From positions 930,001-994,000 of the forward strand of contig CAWFNY010000002.1 of the NCBI GenBank assembly GCA_963817435.1: DNA of 64,000 nucleotides. Reading direction: 5' to 3'. This document shows positions 29,990-37,804 of the stretch, in pieces (position 1 is the stretch's first letter; the number at the start of each line of letters is the position of its first letter). The position numbers were made by a program, and so were the translations under genes. The DNA is from JADJOM01 sp963817435 (GTDB lineage Bacteria > Gemmatimonadota > Gemmatimonadetes > Gemmatimonadales > GWC2-71-9). Under the pieces are notes generated by a model. That model saw nothing but the letters and a program-made list of their open reading frames with translations. It ran no database searches and was not told where the DNA came from.

Positions 29990-30727
29990 CTACAGCATGA
30001 GGTGCGCGAGCTGGGGACCCTCAGGGGACGGATTGGTCGATCCCGCCGGCTCCACCGTGAGCGCGGCTCCCATCACCTTTCCGGGCGCACTCGGCATGCC
30101 CAGCGTGAGGAAGGCTGGTGCGCCCATCTGCGTCTGCACCGGGACGCTCTTCACCATGCCGGAGTCGGTGATGAACCAAAACTGACAGACCTGCCCGGGG
30201 TGCGGCGCCGGGAGCCCGTAGACCATCACGTTCCAGCGATGGGTCTCGGTGTCCGCGAAAATGATCAGCCCGCCCTTGTGGTCGCCCATGGTGATATCCA
30301 CATGGCGCACCATGCCCGCCTGACGGATGATGCCGAGGGTGTCGCGGGTCATCGCGAGTTCCCGGCCGACGCGCCCCCGCTCGACCGCGACCTCCTCCTC
30401 GAAACCGCGAACCGTGGACCAGGCCCAGTACCACGATCCGACTGAGAGCACGAGCGACGCGGCGAGGGCGAGCGGCACGAGCCATGGGGGCGGAGCGCGC
30501 CGGGTGCCGAGCGCGCCATCAACCAGCGAACGGGTGAGCCCAGGCCGTGGCGTGACCGGCACGACGCCCATGGGGAGCCAGGCCAGATCCCGCTCGGCAC
30601 GCTCGACCTCGTCGCGGCATTCGGCGCAGCCGGCGAGATGCTCGCGGAAACTCCGCTCCTCGTCGGGCTCCAGAGTGCGGATGACGAAGGCGGTGCGATG
30701 CTCGAGGAACCATTCATGCGGTGTCAT
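29990..30727 (-). CDS. RskA-type anti-sigma factor
   Basis: The 245-residue protein has a cytoplasmic zinc-type anti-sigma domain with HxxxCxxC (EHLAGCAECRDEVE). One membrane helix (about 85-105, WLVPLALAASLVLSVGSW) and an extracellular RskA domain (VRHVDITMGDHKG, WNVMVYGLPAPHPGQVCQFWF, GKVMGAALTVEPAGS) follow. RskA proteins hold an ECF sigma factor inactive at the membrane. The ATG at 30727 overlaps the sigma stop as ATGA, confirming the pair. An upstream extension of the frame was rejected. Confidence 0.92.
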   Translation of the reverse strand: MTPHEWFLEHRTAFVIRTLEPDEERSFREHLAGCAECRDEVERAERDLAWLPMGVVPVTPRPGLTRSLVDGALGTRRAPPPWLVPLALAASLVLSVGSWYWAWSTVRGFEEEVAVERGRVGRELAMTRDTLGIIRQAGMVRHVDITMGDHKGGLIIFADTETHRWNVMVYGLPAPHPGQVCQFWFITDSGMVKSVPVQTQMGAPAFLTLGMPSAPGKVMGAALTVEPAGSTNPSPEGPQLAHLML

Positions 30728-31377
30728 AACACCCACTCTCTGATCGAGGCGAGTCCGGTCCGAAGCTTGTCGAACGCGAGCCGGAGTCGCGTCTTCACCG
30801 TGCCAAGGGGGATTCCGAGCCGCCCCGCGATCTCGGAATGGGTGAGGCCTTCGAAGTAGGCGAGCCGCACGACCTCCTGCTGCTCGTCCGGAAGCTGCCG
30901 GAGCGCGGCATGCACGGTCTCGTGCACGTGCCAGCCCGGATGGGCGGTTTCGTCGGGCTCCTTGGGCGCGGTGGAACCATCGCCGAACACCTGGAAGCTC
31001 TCCAGCCGGCGCGCCTTGAGCACCCGGCGCCGGTGACCACGCAGGCGGTCGATGGCGCGGTTGCGCGTGATGCGCAGGAGCCAGGGGATCAGCCGGCCAC
31101 TCTCGCGATCGAAGAGGTCCACCCGCCGCCACGCGATGGTGAACGCCTCCTGCACGACCTCCTCCGCCTCGTCACGATCCGAGAGCATGCCCTGCGCGAC
31201 GCCGAGCAGCCAGGGCGTCGCGATCTCGACCAGTTCGACGAGCGCGCGTTCGTCTCGGGCGAGCAGTCGCGCCTGCAGCGACGCCTCCCGCTCAAGGGTG
31301 AGCAGCCGGGCCGCCGGGCCGCCATCGAGGCGGCCCGACGGGGAAGGACTGGTGAAACGTGACTCGGAGTCGGGCAC
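30724..31377 (-). CDS. ECF sigma factor, SigK-like
   Basis: This 217-residue ECF sigma factor has region 2 (LVEIATPWLLGVAQGMLSDRDEAEEVVQEAFTIAWRR, then IPWLLRITRNRAIDRLR) and region 4 (LPDEQQEVVRLAYFEGLTHSEIAGRLGIPLGTVKTRL). The pairing with an RskA-type anti-sigma factor places it in the SigK group. The start is GTG 31377, only 3 bp after the DM13 gene stop. All three genes are thus one operon, which may be autoregulated by this sigma factor. Confidence 0.94.
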   Translation of the reverse strand: MPDSESRFTSPSPSGRLDGGPAARLLTLEREASLQARLLARDERALVELVEIATPWLLGVAQGMLSDRDEAEEVVQEAFTIAWRRVDLFDRESGRLIPWLLRITRNRAIDRLRGHRRRVLKARRLESFQVFGDGSTAPKEPDETAHPGWHVHETVHAALRQLPDEQQEVVRLAYFEGLTHSEIAGRLGIPLGTVKTRLRLAFDKLRTGLASIREWVL

Positions 31378-31380
31378 GAC

Positions 31381-31884
31381 TCAGTTATGCATCATCGCGC
31401 CGGCAAGCGCCAGATCCGCCGCGCCGAGCGTCACGTTGTACTTCCTGCACCAGACCAGCACGTGGGAGTATTGCGCCAGGTCGGTCCCGGCGGGGATGGC
31501 GAACGTCGAGGCGCCCTTCTTCCGCTTCAGCGCACCCAGATTGAGGGTCTTTGCGCCAGCGCCCATCTCATCGGCGCTGAGCACGATGTATGGATCGGGC
31601 GCGCCGTCGAGGGCGAAATCGTCGGCCAGCGTCAGCGTCTGCCGGCCATCCTTCTCCACGATCGAATAGCTGCCGCGGACTGTATGGTCGTGCTGCCCGG
31701 CGAACATTCCGTGGGGCGCCACCATTTCCTTGTCCATCATGCCATGGTCCATCATCGCGGGCGCCATCTTGTCGTGGCCCATCGCGGCTTTCTTCATCAT
31801 GGTCGAATCCTGCGCGGCGAGGGGAAGGGTCGCGGCGGCGAACAGCAGGCCGGCAGCGACACCGGCTCGGAGGGACAGCCACAT
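31381..31884 (-). CDS. Exported DM13-domain protein with Met/His-rich segment
   Basis: This secreted protein has 167 residues: a signal peptide (1-24, ending LAAQ), then residues 27-67 with ten methionines and five histidines (MMKKAAMGHDKM, MMDHGMMDKEM). A DM13 domain (about 66-160) follows with Cys146 in HVLVWCRKYNVTLG, the conserved cysteine of the family. DM13 domains are proposed to take part in redox or electron transfer. The Met/His stretch is typical of copper-binding periplasmic proteins. ATG 31884 has CGAGG upstream. It is the first gene of the operon with SigK/RskA-type factors, so it is probably both sensor-linked and a target. Confidence 0.85.
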   Translation of the reverse strand: MWLSLRAGVAAGLLFAAATLPLAAQDSTMMKKAAMGHDKMAPAMMDHGMMDKEMVAPHGMFAGQHDHTVRGSYSIVEKDGRQTLTLADDFALDGAPDPYIVLSADEMGAGAKTLNLGALKRKKGASTFAIPAGTDLAQYSHVLVWCRKYNVTLGAADLALAGAMMHN

Positions 31885-31898
31885 ACAGAACCTCGAAG

Positions 31899-31928
31899 AA
31901 GGGGTGATCAGGGAGCGATGCACCCCTT
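31899..31928 (-). promoter_or_regulatory. Inverted repeat in the DM13 gene leader
   Basis: AAGGGGTG (31899-31906) and CACCCCTT (31921-31928) form a perfect 8-bp dyad with a 14-base centre, ending about 15 bases before the DM13 start codon. It could be an operator, or the terminator of the upstream TonB receptor gene. No U tract follows, which favours an operator or leader structure. Confidence 0.35.
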
Positions 31929-31969
31929 CAACGAGGTGAGCCGGGAATCGGTTCTCGGCCGGGCGCCGC

Positions 31970-33985
31970 TCAGAAAATCCAGTCGAGCGAGCCGTAGACG
32001 GTGCGCGGCTGCCCCGGCACCGCGAAGCCGCCCGCCTCGAGTTCGCGATACTGGTGTCCGAGCAGGTTGCGGACGCCGACGCCGAGCGTCGCGAGGCCGA
32101 AACGGACGCTGCCGAATGCGTGCAGCAGCGCGTACGGCTTGATCTCGACACCGGGCATGTCGAACGGGCTGTACGCTCCGACCGCGTTGGTGCTCAGCCG
32201 GAGGCGCCAGATCGAGAGCGGCGGTGCCACCTCGAACGCCGCCGAGCCGATGTAGCGGGCGGTGTTGAACACCCGGGCACCGTCCAGCGTGTCGCCGTCG
32301 GCCGTCACGAGGCGCCGGTACCTGGCGTCGTTGAAGGTCCAGTCACCGGTGAGGCTGACCGATTCGGTGGGCCGGAGGCGCAGTTCCAGCTCGACGCCCT
32401 GACGCCGGCTCCGGCCGCCGCTGGTCGAGCTGAGGGTGATCGGATTGAAGGTCTGCTCGTTGTTCACGTCGGTCCGGAAGACGGCGACCGATGCACTGAC
32501 TTGGGGCGCGTCCAGCTTGAGGCCCGTCTCGTACGCCCAGGCAGTGATGAAAGGCAGCGTAGGATCCTCGACGATCCCGTCGGTCTGCCGGAAGCCACGC
32601 GAGACGTTGGCATACAGACTGGCCAGGCGCGGCAGGTGATAGAGGAGGCCGGCCTTCGGCGCGACGATCGACTTGCTCGCATGCGCCGAGCCGCCGGCAT
32701 CCGGCTCGACCCGGGTGTCCTGGCTCTCGAGCCGGGCTCCCAGGTCCATGCGGAAGTGGTGACCGAGGTTGGTGGAGGATTCGACGAACAGCGCCCCCGT
32801 CGCCTGGCGCGCCCGGACAGCGGTCTGCACCGAGTCCCGCGCGGTGTTGGTGGTGAAGTAGTTCTCGTAGTGCGAGTGATCGTAGCGTCCCTCGACACCC
32901 GCCGTCACCGTCACCCGCTCGCGGGAAAGCGTGAGCGCGCTGGTCACTCCGAAGCCGTAGCGGTGATCCTCTTCTTCAGTCTGGCTTCCCGACCCCTCAC
33001 CGCCGCCGCCCTCGGGGGGCGTGGTCAGGAAGAGTTGCCAGCGACCCTGGGTGGCGTAGGCGGTGGAGCGCCAGAGGAGGTCGGGCCGGGCCAGGACCCG
33101 CAGGCTTACCCGCTCCTGGCCTCGGCGCTTGAAGCCATTGTCCGTGCGATTGGAGACCACGTTGAACTGTTCCGCCGCGAACTGACTGTCGGTGATGAAA
33201 CCGGGGCTGTTCCATCCGGCGGCGTAGAGCTCCACACCGGCATCGAGACTGGTGCGGCTGGAGAGATCGTGCACGATGCGGCCGTGGAACTGACCGAGCT
33301 TGTAGTCGGAGTTGGGCCGCCACCCGCCTTCCCGTTCACCACGGATGCCGATCACGCCGCCCGTGCGGCCATGGTCGAACCCGGTGAGAACCGCGCCTTC
33401 GACGCGGCCGTAGGACCCGCCCTTGGCCCAGGCCTCCGTGCCTGACATGCGCTCGAGGGTGCGCACGTTGACCACACCGGACAGCGCGAAGTTGCCGTAC
33501 AGCGCGCTGGTCGGTCCCTTGATCACGTCGATGGTGCTGATCGCCTGCGGAAAGAGCAGCGCCCAGTCGTTATAGCCCTCGGAGTGGCCGTTGACCGGCT
33601 CGTTGATGGGAACACCGTCCACCCAGAGCGCGAGATCGGTGGAATGGTCGGAACTGAAGCCGCGCACGGAGGCATCGGAGGCGAAGCCGGGCCCCTGTCC
33701 CTGATCGTGCACTTCGATGCCGGCGGTCTGGCGGACGAGATCGTAGGCGTTGAGGGCGGTCACCTTTCGGAGTTCCGCCGCGGGAACCGTGACACTGCTT
33801 GAGGGGGCATCGCGACGGGCGCGGGTCGCCGTCACCGTGATCTCCCCCAGCTTCACGGGCCGGGTGAGGGTATCCCCGTGCTGATGGGTCGAGTCGGCCT
33901 GCTGCGCGGCGAGCGCGCCTGCCGGGGGAAGCAGGCAGGCGAGCAGCAGCGCGCGCACCGACTTGGCAACAATCTGGAGGGACAT
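31970..33985 (-). CDS. TonB-dependent outer-membrane receptor
   Basis: This 671-residue receptor has a signal peptide (about 1-28), a His-containing mature N-terminus (STHQHGDTL) and a TonB box region near GEITVTATRA. The plug domain has AYDLVRQTAGIEV, SVRGFSSDHSTDLALWVDGVP and IDVIKGPTSALYGNFALSGVVNV. A beta-barrel follows and ends in a terminal aromatic (YGSLDWIF). It imports a chelated metal or cofactor using TonB energy. I chose ATG 33985 for the signal peptide, with AGGA upstream. The His/Cys-rich exported protein upstream and the DM13 gene downstream suggest metal handling; the ligand is not readable. Confidence 0.9.
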   Translation of the reverse strand: MSLQIVAKSVRALLLACLLPPAGALAAQQADSTHQHGDTLTRPVKLGEITVTATRARRDAPSSSVTVPAAELRKVTALNAYDLVRQTAGIEVHDQGQGPGFASDASVRGFSSDHSTDLALWVDGVPINEPVNGHSEGYNDWALLFPQAISTIDVIKGPTSALYGNFALSGVVNVRTLERMSGTEAWAKGGSYGRVEGAVLTGFDHGRTGGVIGIRGEREGGWRPNSDYKLGQFHGRIVHDLSSRTSLDAGVELYAAGWNSPGFITDSQFAAEQFNVVSNRTDNGFKRRGQERVSLRVLARPDLLWRSTAYATQGRWQLFLTTPPEGGGGEGSGSQTEEEDHRYGFGVTSALTLSRERVTVTAGVEGRYDHSHYENYFTTNTARDSVQTAVRARQATGALFVESSTNLGHHFRMDLGARLESQDTRVEPDAGGSAHASKSIVAPKAGLLYHLPRLASLYANVSRGFRQTDGIVEDPTLPFITAWAYETGLKLDAPQVSASVAVFRTDVNNEQTFNPITLSSTSGGRSRRQGVELELRLRPTESVSLTGDWTFNDARYRRLVTADGDTLDGARVFNTARYIGSAAFEVAPPLSIWRLRLSTNAVGAYSPFDMPGVEIKPYALLHAFGSVRFGLATLGVGVRNLLGHQYRELEAGGFAVPGQPRTVYGSLDWIF

Positions 33986-34090
33986 GGGGTCCTGTCTCGT
34001 CGAACGTGAGGGAAACGCGGCACCGCTCCCCGTGGGAGTGGCGACGCGCCCGCTGGCTAGCGCGCCGAGGGCGCACACCACGCGGGAGTC

Positions 34091-34483
34091 TCAGGCGATG
34101 CTGGACGGGACGAGGCGGGGAGGACCGATGGCGAAGGGAAGCCGGTGAGCGGGTACCGGCCGGACGACTGCGGGGTCCGCAAAGCCGGGGGCGATCGCCA
34201 GCTCGGCGCGCACCACGAGCGCGGGTGCGGCACTCGAGAGTACCGCCGCCTGGCTGGTGTGCCCCACGCCGAGGCAGGGACAGCCGCTCTGGTGCTCATG
34301 TCGCGGCGTGTCGTGCGACGGGCCATGATGATGCGCATGACGCGGGCCGAGTGACACCCCCAGTCCCGCATCGTGATCGGGGCAGTGGTGCAGCCCGGCG
34401 CCATCGACCAGCTCACCGGCGGGCAGAAGCACCGCCAGCAGCAGGGCGATCACACGGAGGCTGGGAGAGAGTCGGCCGGGCAT
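34091..34483 (-). CDS. Small exported His/Cys-rich protein
   Basis: This 130-residue protein has a hydrophobic N-terminal signal (RVIALLLAVLLPAGELVDG). It is followed by a histidine- and cysteine-rich stretch: HHCPDHD, RHAHHHGPSH, HEHQSGCPC. The C-terminal part contains the ALP-like ending HRLPFAIGPPR seen in small exported proteins next to TonB receptors. It resembles DUF2946-type periplasmic metal proteins in size and composition, but I cannot confirm the family. It lies 105 bp upstream of the TonB receptor on the same strand. Copper, zinc or nickel binding is inferred from composition only. Confidence 0.65.
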   Translation of the reverse strand: MPGRLSPSLRVIALLLAVLLPAGELVDGAGLHHCPDHDAGLGVSLGPRHAHHHGPSHDTPRHEHQSGCPCLGVGHTSQAAVLSSAAPALVVRAELAIAPGFADPAVVRPVPAHRLPFAIGPPRLVPSSIA

Positions 34484-34529
34484 CAGAGGTGGAGAATACC
34501 GGACGGATGATCCGGCGGCAACCGGCGGT

Positions 34530-35720
34530 TCAGCGCTGCAGGTCGCGGGCCGTTCGCGCGCCGGGAGCGCCGCTGTTCGTCAGGCGCGCGGCCGCTTCCT
34601 CCAGCAGATCGTCGGTCTTGCAGAAGACGAAGCGGACGTATTTTCGACCGAGTTCCGGCCGGCTGAAAAAGCTGGAGCCGGGCACCGGGGCGACGCCTCG
34701 CTCCCGGGCGAGCCAGTAGGCGAAGGCGGTATCCTCGAGCTCGGAGAGCGCGGAGAAATCGGCAAGGATGTAGTAGGCGCCCTCCGGCGTCGTGGCACGG
34801 AAGCCCGCCCGCACCACGGCGGCATACAGCAGGTCGCGGCGCCGGCGATACGAGGCGGCCATCGCGTCGTAATACTCCCGGCCGAGGGCCTCCATCGCGA
34901 CGGCCAGGCCCTCCTGCAGGGGGGCGGGCGCACCGACCGTGAGAAAGTCGTGGACCTTGCGGATCGCATCGGTGGCGGCGGCGGGGGCGACCACGGTCCC
35001 GATGCGCCAGCCCGTGATGCTGAAGGTCTTCGAGGCGCCGCTGATCGTGATCGTCCGCTCCCGCATCCCGGGCAGAGTCGCGATCGGGATATGTTCGCCC
35101 TCGTAGCGGATATGCTCGTAGATCTCGTCGGTGATGGCCCAGGCGTCATGGCGCATGCAGAGCGCGGCGATCCCCTCGAGTTCGGTCCGGCTGAGCACGC
35201 GTCCGACCGGGTTGGCGGGTGTGTTGACGATGATGGCGCGGGTACGCGGCGAGAAGGCCGCGGCCAGCCGGTCGAGGTCCAGCGGCTCGCCTGGAAAGAG
35301 CGGGACGTAGACGGGAGTCGCCTCGCACAGCACCGTGTCCGGTCCGTAGTTCTCGTAGAACGGCTCGAAGACGATCACTTCGTCGCCCGGATCCACCAAC
35401 GCCATCAGGGTCGCGATCATCGCCTCGGTGGCGCCGCAGGTGATGGTGACCTCGGTTTCCGGATCCACGCTGAGCGCATACCAGTCGTGATACTTGCGGG
35501 CGACCGCTTCCCGGAGATGGCGCGCGCCCCAGGTGATGGCATACTGGTTGACGTTGTCGTGGATGGCCTTCGCCGCCGCTTCCTTGAGCAGCTCGGGGGC
35601 GGCGAAGTTGGGAAAGCCCTGCGCGAGGTTGATCGCGCCGTGCTCCGCCGCGAGGCGGGACATGCCGCGAATCACCGATTCGCGGAACGTGCGGGTACGT
35701 CTGGCGGGAGCGAGTGCCAT
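34530..35720 (-). CDS. PLP aminotransferase, class I (methionine/kynurenine aminotransferase-like)
   Basis: The 396-residue fold-type I aminotransferase begins with INLAQGFPNFAAPELLKEAA and NQYAITWGARHLREAV. This is the signature of the YbdL/kynurenine aminotransferase branch, not of aspartate aminotransferase. The PLP lysine is in ISGASKTFSITGWRIG near residue 232, and NTPANPVGRVLS binds the cofactor ring. YbdL prefers methionine and aromatic amino acids, so salvage or degradation of such amino acids is likely. The gene stands alone between unrelated units. Confidence 0.9.
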   Translation of the reverse strand: MALAPARRTRTFRESVIRGMSRLAAEHGAINLAQGFPNFAAPELLKEAAAKAIHDNVNQYAITWGARHLREAVARKYHDWYALSVDPETEVTITCGATEAMIATLMALVDPGDEVIVFEPFYENYGPDTVLCEATPVYVPLFPGEPLDLDRLAAAFSPRTRAIIVNTPANPVGRVLSRTELEGIAALCMRHDAWAITDEIYEHIRYEGEHIPIATLPGMRERTITISGASKTFSITGWRIGTVVAPAAATDAIRKVHDFLTVGAPAPLQEGLAVAMEALGREYYDAMAASYRRRRDLLYAAVVRAGFRATTPEGAYYILADFSALSELEDTAFAYWLARERGVAPVPGSSFFSRPELGRKYVRFVFCKTDDLLEEAAARLTNSGAPGARTARDLQR

Positions 35721-35799
35721 CAGCCGTCAGCGGTCAGAGGGGAACAGTCCTGGCATGCCGCTCCAATTCTAACCGCTGAGGCCGCGCCGGCGTGAGGCG

Positions 35800-37260
35800 C
35801 TAGGGGACTCGGCTCGTCGCCACCACGACGTCGTCCACCCACATCGTCTGCGCGACGGGAGAACCGACACCGATCCAGGGCGCGATCAGGAACTGGTCGA
35901 ACTTCATGGTCGGGTTGGCCCCGGTCCGGAACTGGATATTCTGGTGGTCGATGAGCAGCTGATCGTCGAACCAGTACTGCGCGATGCCGTCGTTCTGAGC
36001 CGTCCCGTTCTGGATCGAATTGAGCTGGAAGTACACCTCGACCTTGTGCCAGGCGTTCTTGTAGCCGGGGCCCGGTGTCGCGGTGAAGGCGGGCTGGGCG
36101 GCATTCCACCGCTTCTCGTTGAACCACTGGCCGCCCTGCTGGTAGCAGTTGGTGGTGTATCCATCGGGGCTGCCATTGCAGCCGCCCGCGGCACGCTGTT
36201 CGGTGAGGCTGGTGAGGTCGACGTTGATCTTCGTGGTGTCGATGTTCAGCGCATCCTGCATCGCGAGCCGGGGGATCCCGCCGTTCTGATAGCTGTGTTC
36301 CACATAGGTCGTCAGATGGGTGGCCGAGGGCCCGATCCAGTCGCCATCCAGATTGGTGACGAAGTAGAACTCGTGCGGATGGTAGGCGACCCCGGAACCG
36401 ACCCAGTTGGTGCTGTACTTCACCCAGTAGCGGAGGAAGACCCGGTCGCTCGCCGTGAACTTGTGGCGGAGCGCGCCGCCCTTGACCGGTTTGGTTCCGC
36501 CGGCGAGGAAGGCCATCTCCAGCGCCCCGGCTCCGCCGTGGTGCTCCACCGTGGACACCGCCGGCGCCGTGTTGTCGTACCAGCCGCGGCCGCTGACGCT
36601 GGCATCCTCGAACGCTTCGGTGAACAGCACCGTGCCGGTGGCGGGCGGTGTCGTGGTATCGCGCACCGTCACGTAGGCGGTATCGACCAGGTTTGGAGGC
36701 GTGGTCGCCATCACGCGGAAGTTCCCGGGAAGGGAACCTGCCCGGTAGACCCCACCGGCGGAAATGCTGCCCCCCGTGCCGGCCCAGGTGACGCTCACGG
36801 GGTGGACGCTGCCGTCACTCCAGAATCCCTGCGCGGCGAAGGTCGCCGATGCGCCGGGGTCGAGCGTGGTCGAGGCCGGCGCAACAATGAGGCTCGACAG
36901 CGTGGGCGCGGTCGTGGTATCCCGGATGACGATCCGCGCCGTATCCGCGTGCAGGAACTGCGCGGTACTCGCGATAATCAGGTATTGACCTGGCGTGGTG
37001 CCGGCATGGTACACGGCCCCGGCGCTCACCGTGCCGCCAGTGGCGACCCAGCCAACCGGAACCGATGCGGTCGAGCCATCGGACATGAGGGCACCGACGC
37101 TGAGGACGATCGAGTCTCCCGCCTGCAGGGTCGCACTGTCGGGCACGATCCTGATGCCGGTGACGACCGGGGCCGGATCGAGTCCACCTTCAGTGGCGGG
37201 GGTGGTGCAGGCAGCAGCGACAAGCAGCAACGCGGCGCAGGCCGCAAACCGCTGGCTCAT
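35800..37260 (-). CDS. Secreted lipoprotein with two Ig-like domains and a lectin-like C-terminus
   Basis: The 486-residue protein has a lipoprotein signal (LLLVAAACTTP). Two bacterial Ig-like (Big_2-like) domains follow at about 33-112 and 118-198, each with LQAGDSIVL- or LDPGASATF-like starts and GGTVSAGAVYHAGTTPGQY-like ends. The C-terminal 270 residues (FTEAFEDASVSGRGWYDNT, VFLRYWVKYSTNW, NAWHKVEVYFQLN, AQYWFDDQLLIDHQNIQFR) look like a concanavalin-type beta-sandwich as in polysaccharide-binding or lyase proteins. A surface carbohydrate-binding role is inferred. It follows a truncated copy of its own N-terminus by 35 bp. Confidence 0.8.
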   Translation of the reverse strand: MSQRFAACAALLLVAAACTTPATEGGLDPAPVVTGIRIVPDSATLQAGDSIVLSVGALMSDGSTASVPVGWVATGGTVSAGAVYHAGTTPGQYLIIASTAQFLHADTARIVIRDTTTAPTLSSLIVAPASTTLDPGASATFAAQGFWSDGSVHPVSVTWAGTGGSISAGGVYRAGSLPGNFRVMATTPPNLVDTAYVTVRDTTTPPATGTVLFTEAFEDASVSGRGWYDNTAPAVSTVEHHGGAGALEMAFLAGGTKPVKGGALRHKFTASDRVFLRYWVKYSTNWVGSGVAYHPHEFYFVTNLDGDWIGPSATHLTTYVEHSYQNGGIPRLAMQDALNIDTTKINVDLTSLTEQRAAGGCNGSPDGYTTNCYQQGGQWFNEKRWNAAQPAFTATPGPGYKNAWHKVEVYFQLNSIQNGTAQNDGIAQYWFDDQLLIDHQNIQFRTGANPTMKFDQFLIAPWIGVGSPVAQTMWVDDVVVATSRVP

Positions 37261-37295
37261 GAAGCCTTCTCCTTGGGAGCCCGTAGGGCCCAGAG

Positions 37296-37637
37296 TTAGT
37301 GAACGATGACCACCGCCGTGTCCGCGTGCAGGAACTGCGCGGTGTTCGCGATGACCAGGTACTGCCCCGGCGTGGTACCGGCGTGGTAGACCGCTCCCGC
37401 GCTCACCGTGCCGCCGGTGACGACCCAGCCGACCGGGACCGATGCGGTCGAACCATCGGACATGTGAGCGTTGACATGCAGAACGATCGAGTCCCCCGCC
37501 TGCAGGGTCGCGCTGTCGGGCGAGATCTGGATGCTGGCGACTGTCGGGGCCGGACCGAGTCCACCTTCAGTGGCGGGAGAGGTGCAGGCAGAAACGACGA
37601 GCAGCAATGCGGTGCAGGTGGCAAACCGCTGATTCAT
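37296..37637 (-). CDS. Truncated paralogue: lipoprotein with a single Ig-like domain
   Basis: The 113-residue protein repeats the signal, lipobox (VVSACTSP) and first Ig-like domain of the next gene. The nucleotide sequences agree in most positions over about 340 bp. It ends at TAA just where the neighbour continues into RDTTTAP. It is therefore a partial tandem duplication. The start ATG 37637 is equivalent to that of the neighbour. It may be a functional short lipoprotein or just a duplication by-product that carries the promoter. It lies first in the two-gene unit. Confidence 0.75.
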   Translation of the reverse strand: MNQRFATCTALLLVVSACTSPATEGGLGPAPTVASIQISPDSATLQAGDSIVLHVNAHMSDGSTASVPVGWVVTGGTVSAGAVYHAGTTPGQYLVIANTAQFLHADTAVVIVH

Positions 37638-37715
37638 GAATCCATCCCCATTTAGGTGTAGCTCCAGTATCGGCATCCGCAGCGATCGGCTCAACGACGG
37701 AGCTACCACGATCGG

Positions 37716-37731
37716 AGTGATTGTTATCACA
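37716..37731. promoter_or_regulatory. CRP/FNR-family operator-like palindrome
   Basis: AGTGATTGTTATCACA reads as AGTGA-N6-TCACA, one base from the CRP consensus TGTGA-N6-TCACA. The inner GTGAT-N4-ATCAC is a perfect dyad. It lies in the 167-bp gap between divergent genes, about 79 bp from the lipoprotein start and about 74 bp from the M42 peptidase start, a usual activator distance for either. Confidence 0.5.
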
Positions 37732-37804
37732 AAAGTGCCAGTGCTGGACTTTCGGCCAGTTGCGGGCAGATTCTCAGGCTTCGTTCACCTTTACTCGGCG
37801 CCCC

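Noticed and set aside
35727..35779. Inverted repeat TCAGCGGT / ACCGCTGA between the aminotransferase and the lipoprotein gene
   Set aside because: Only 8 bp with a 37-base centre, no U tract and no matching site elsewhere; too weak to call.
37659..37715. TAGCTCC/GGAGCTA inverted pair and a repeated CGATCGG in the lipoprotein/M42 gap
   Set aside because: Short 7-mers without further symmetry. The nearby CRP-like site is the better signal.
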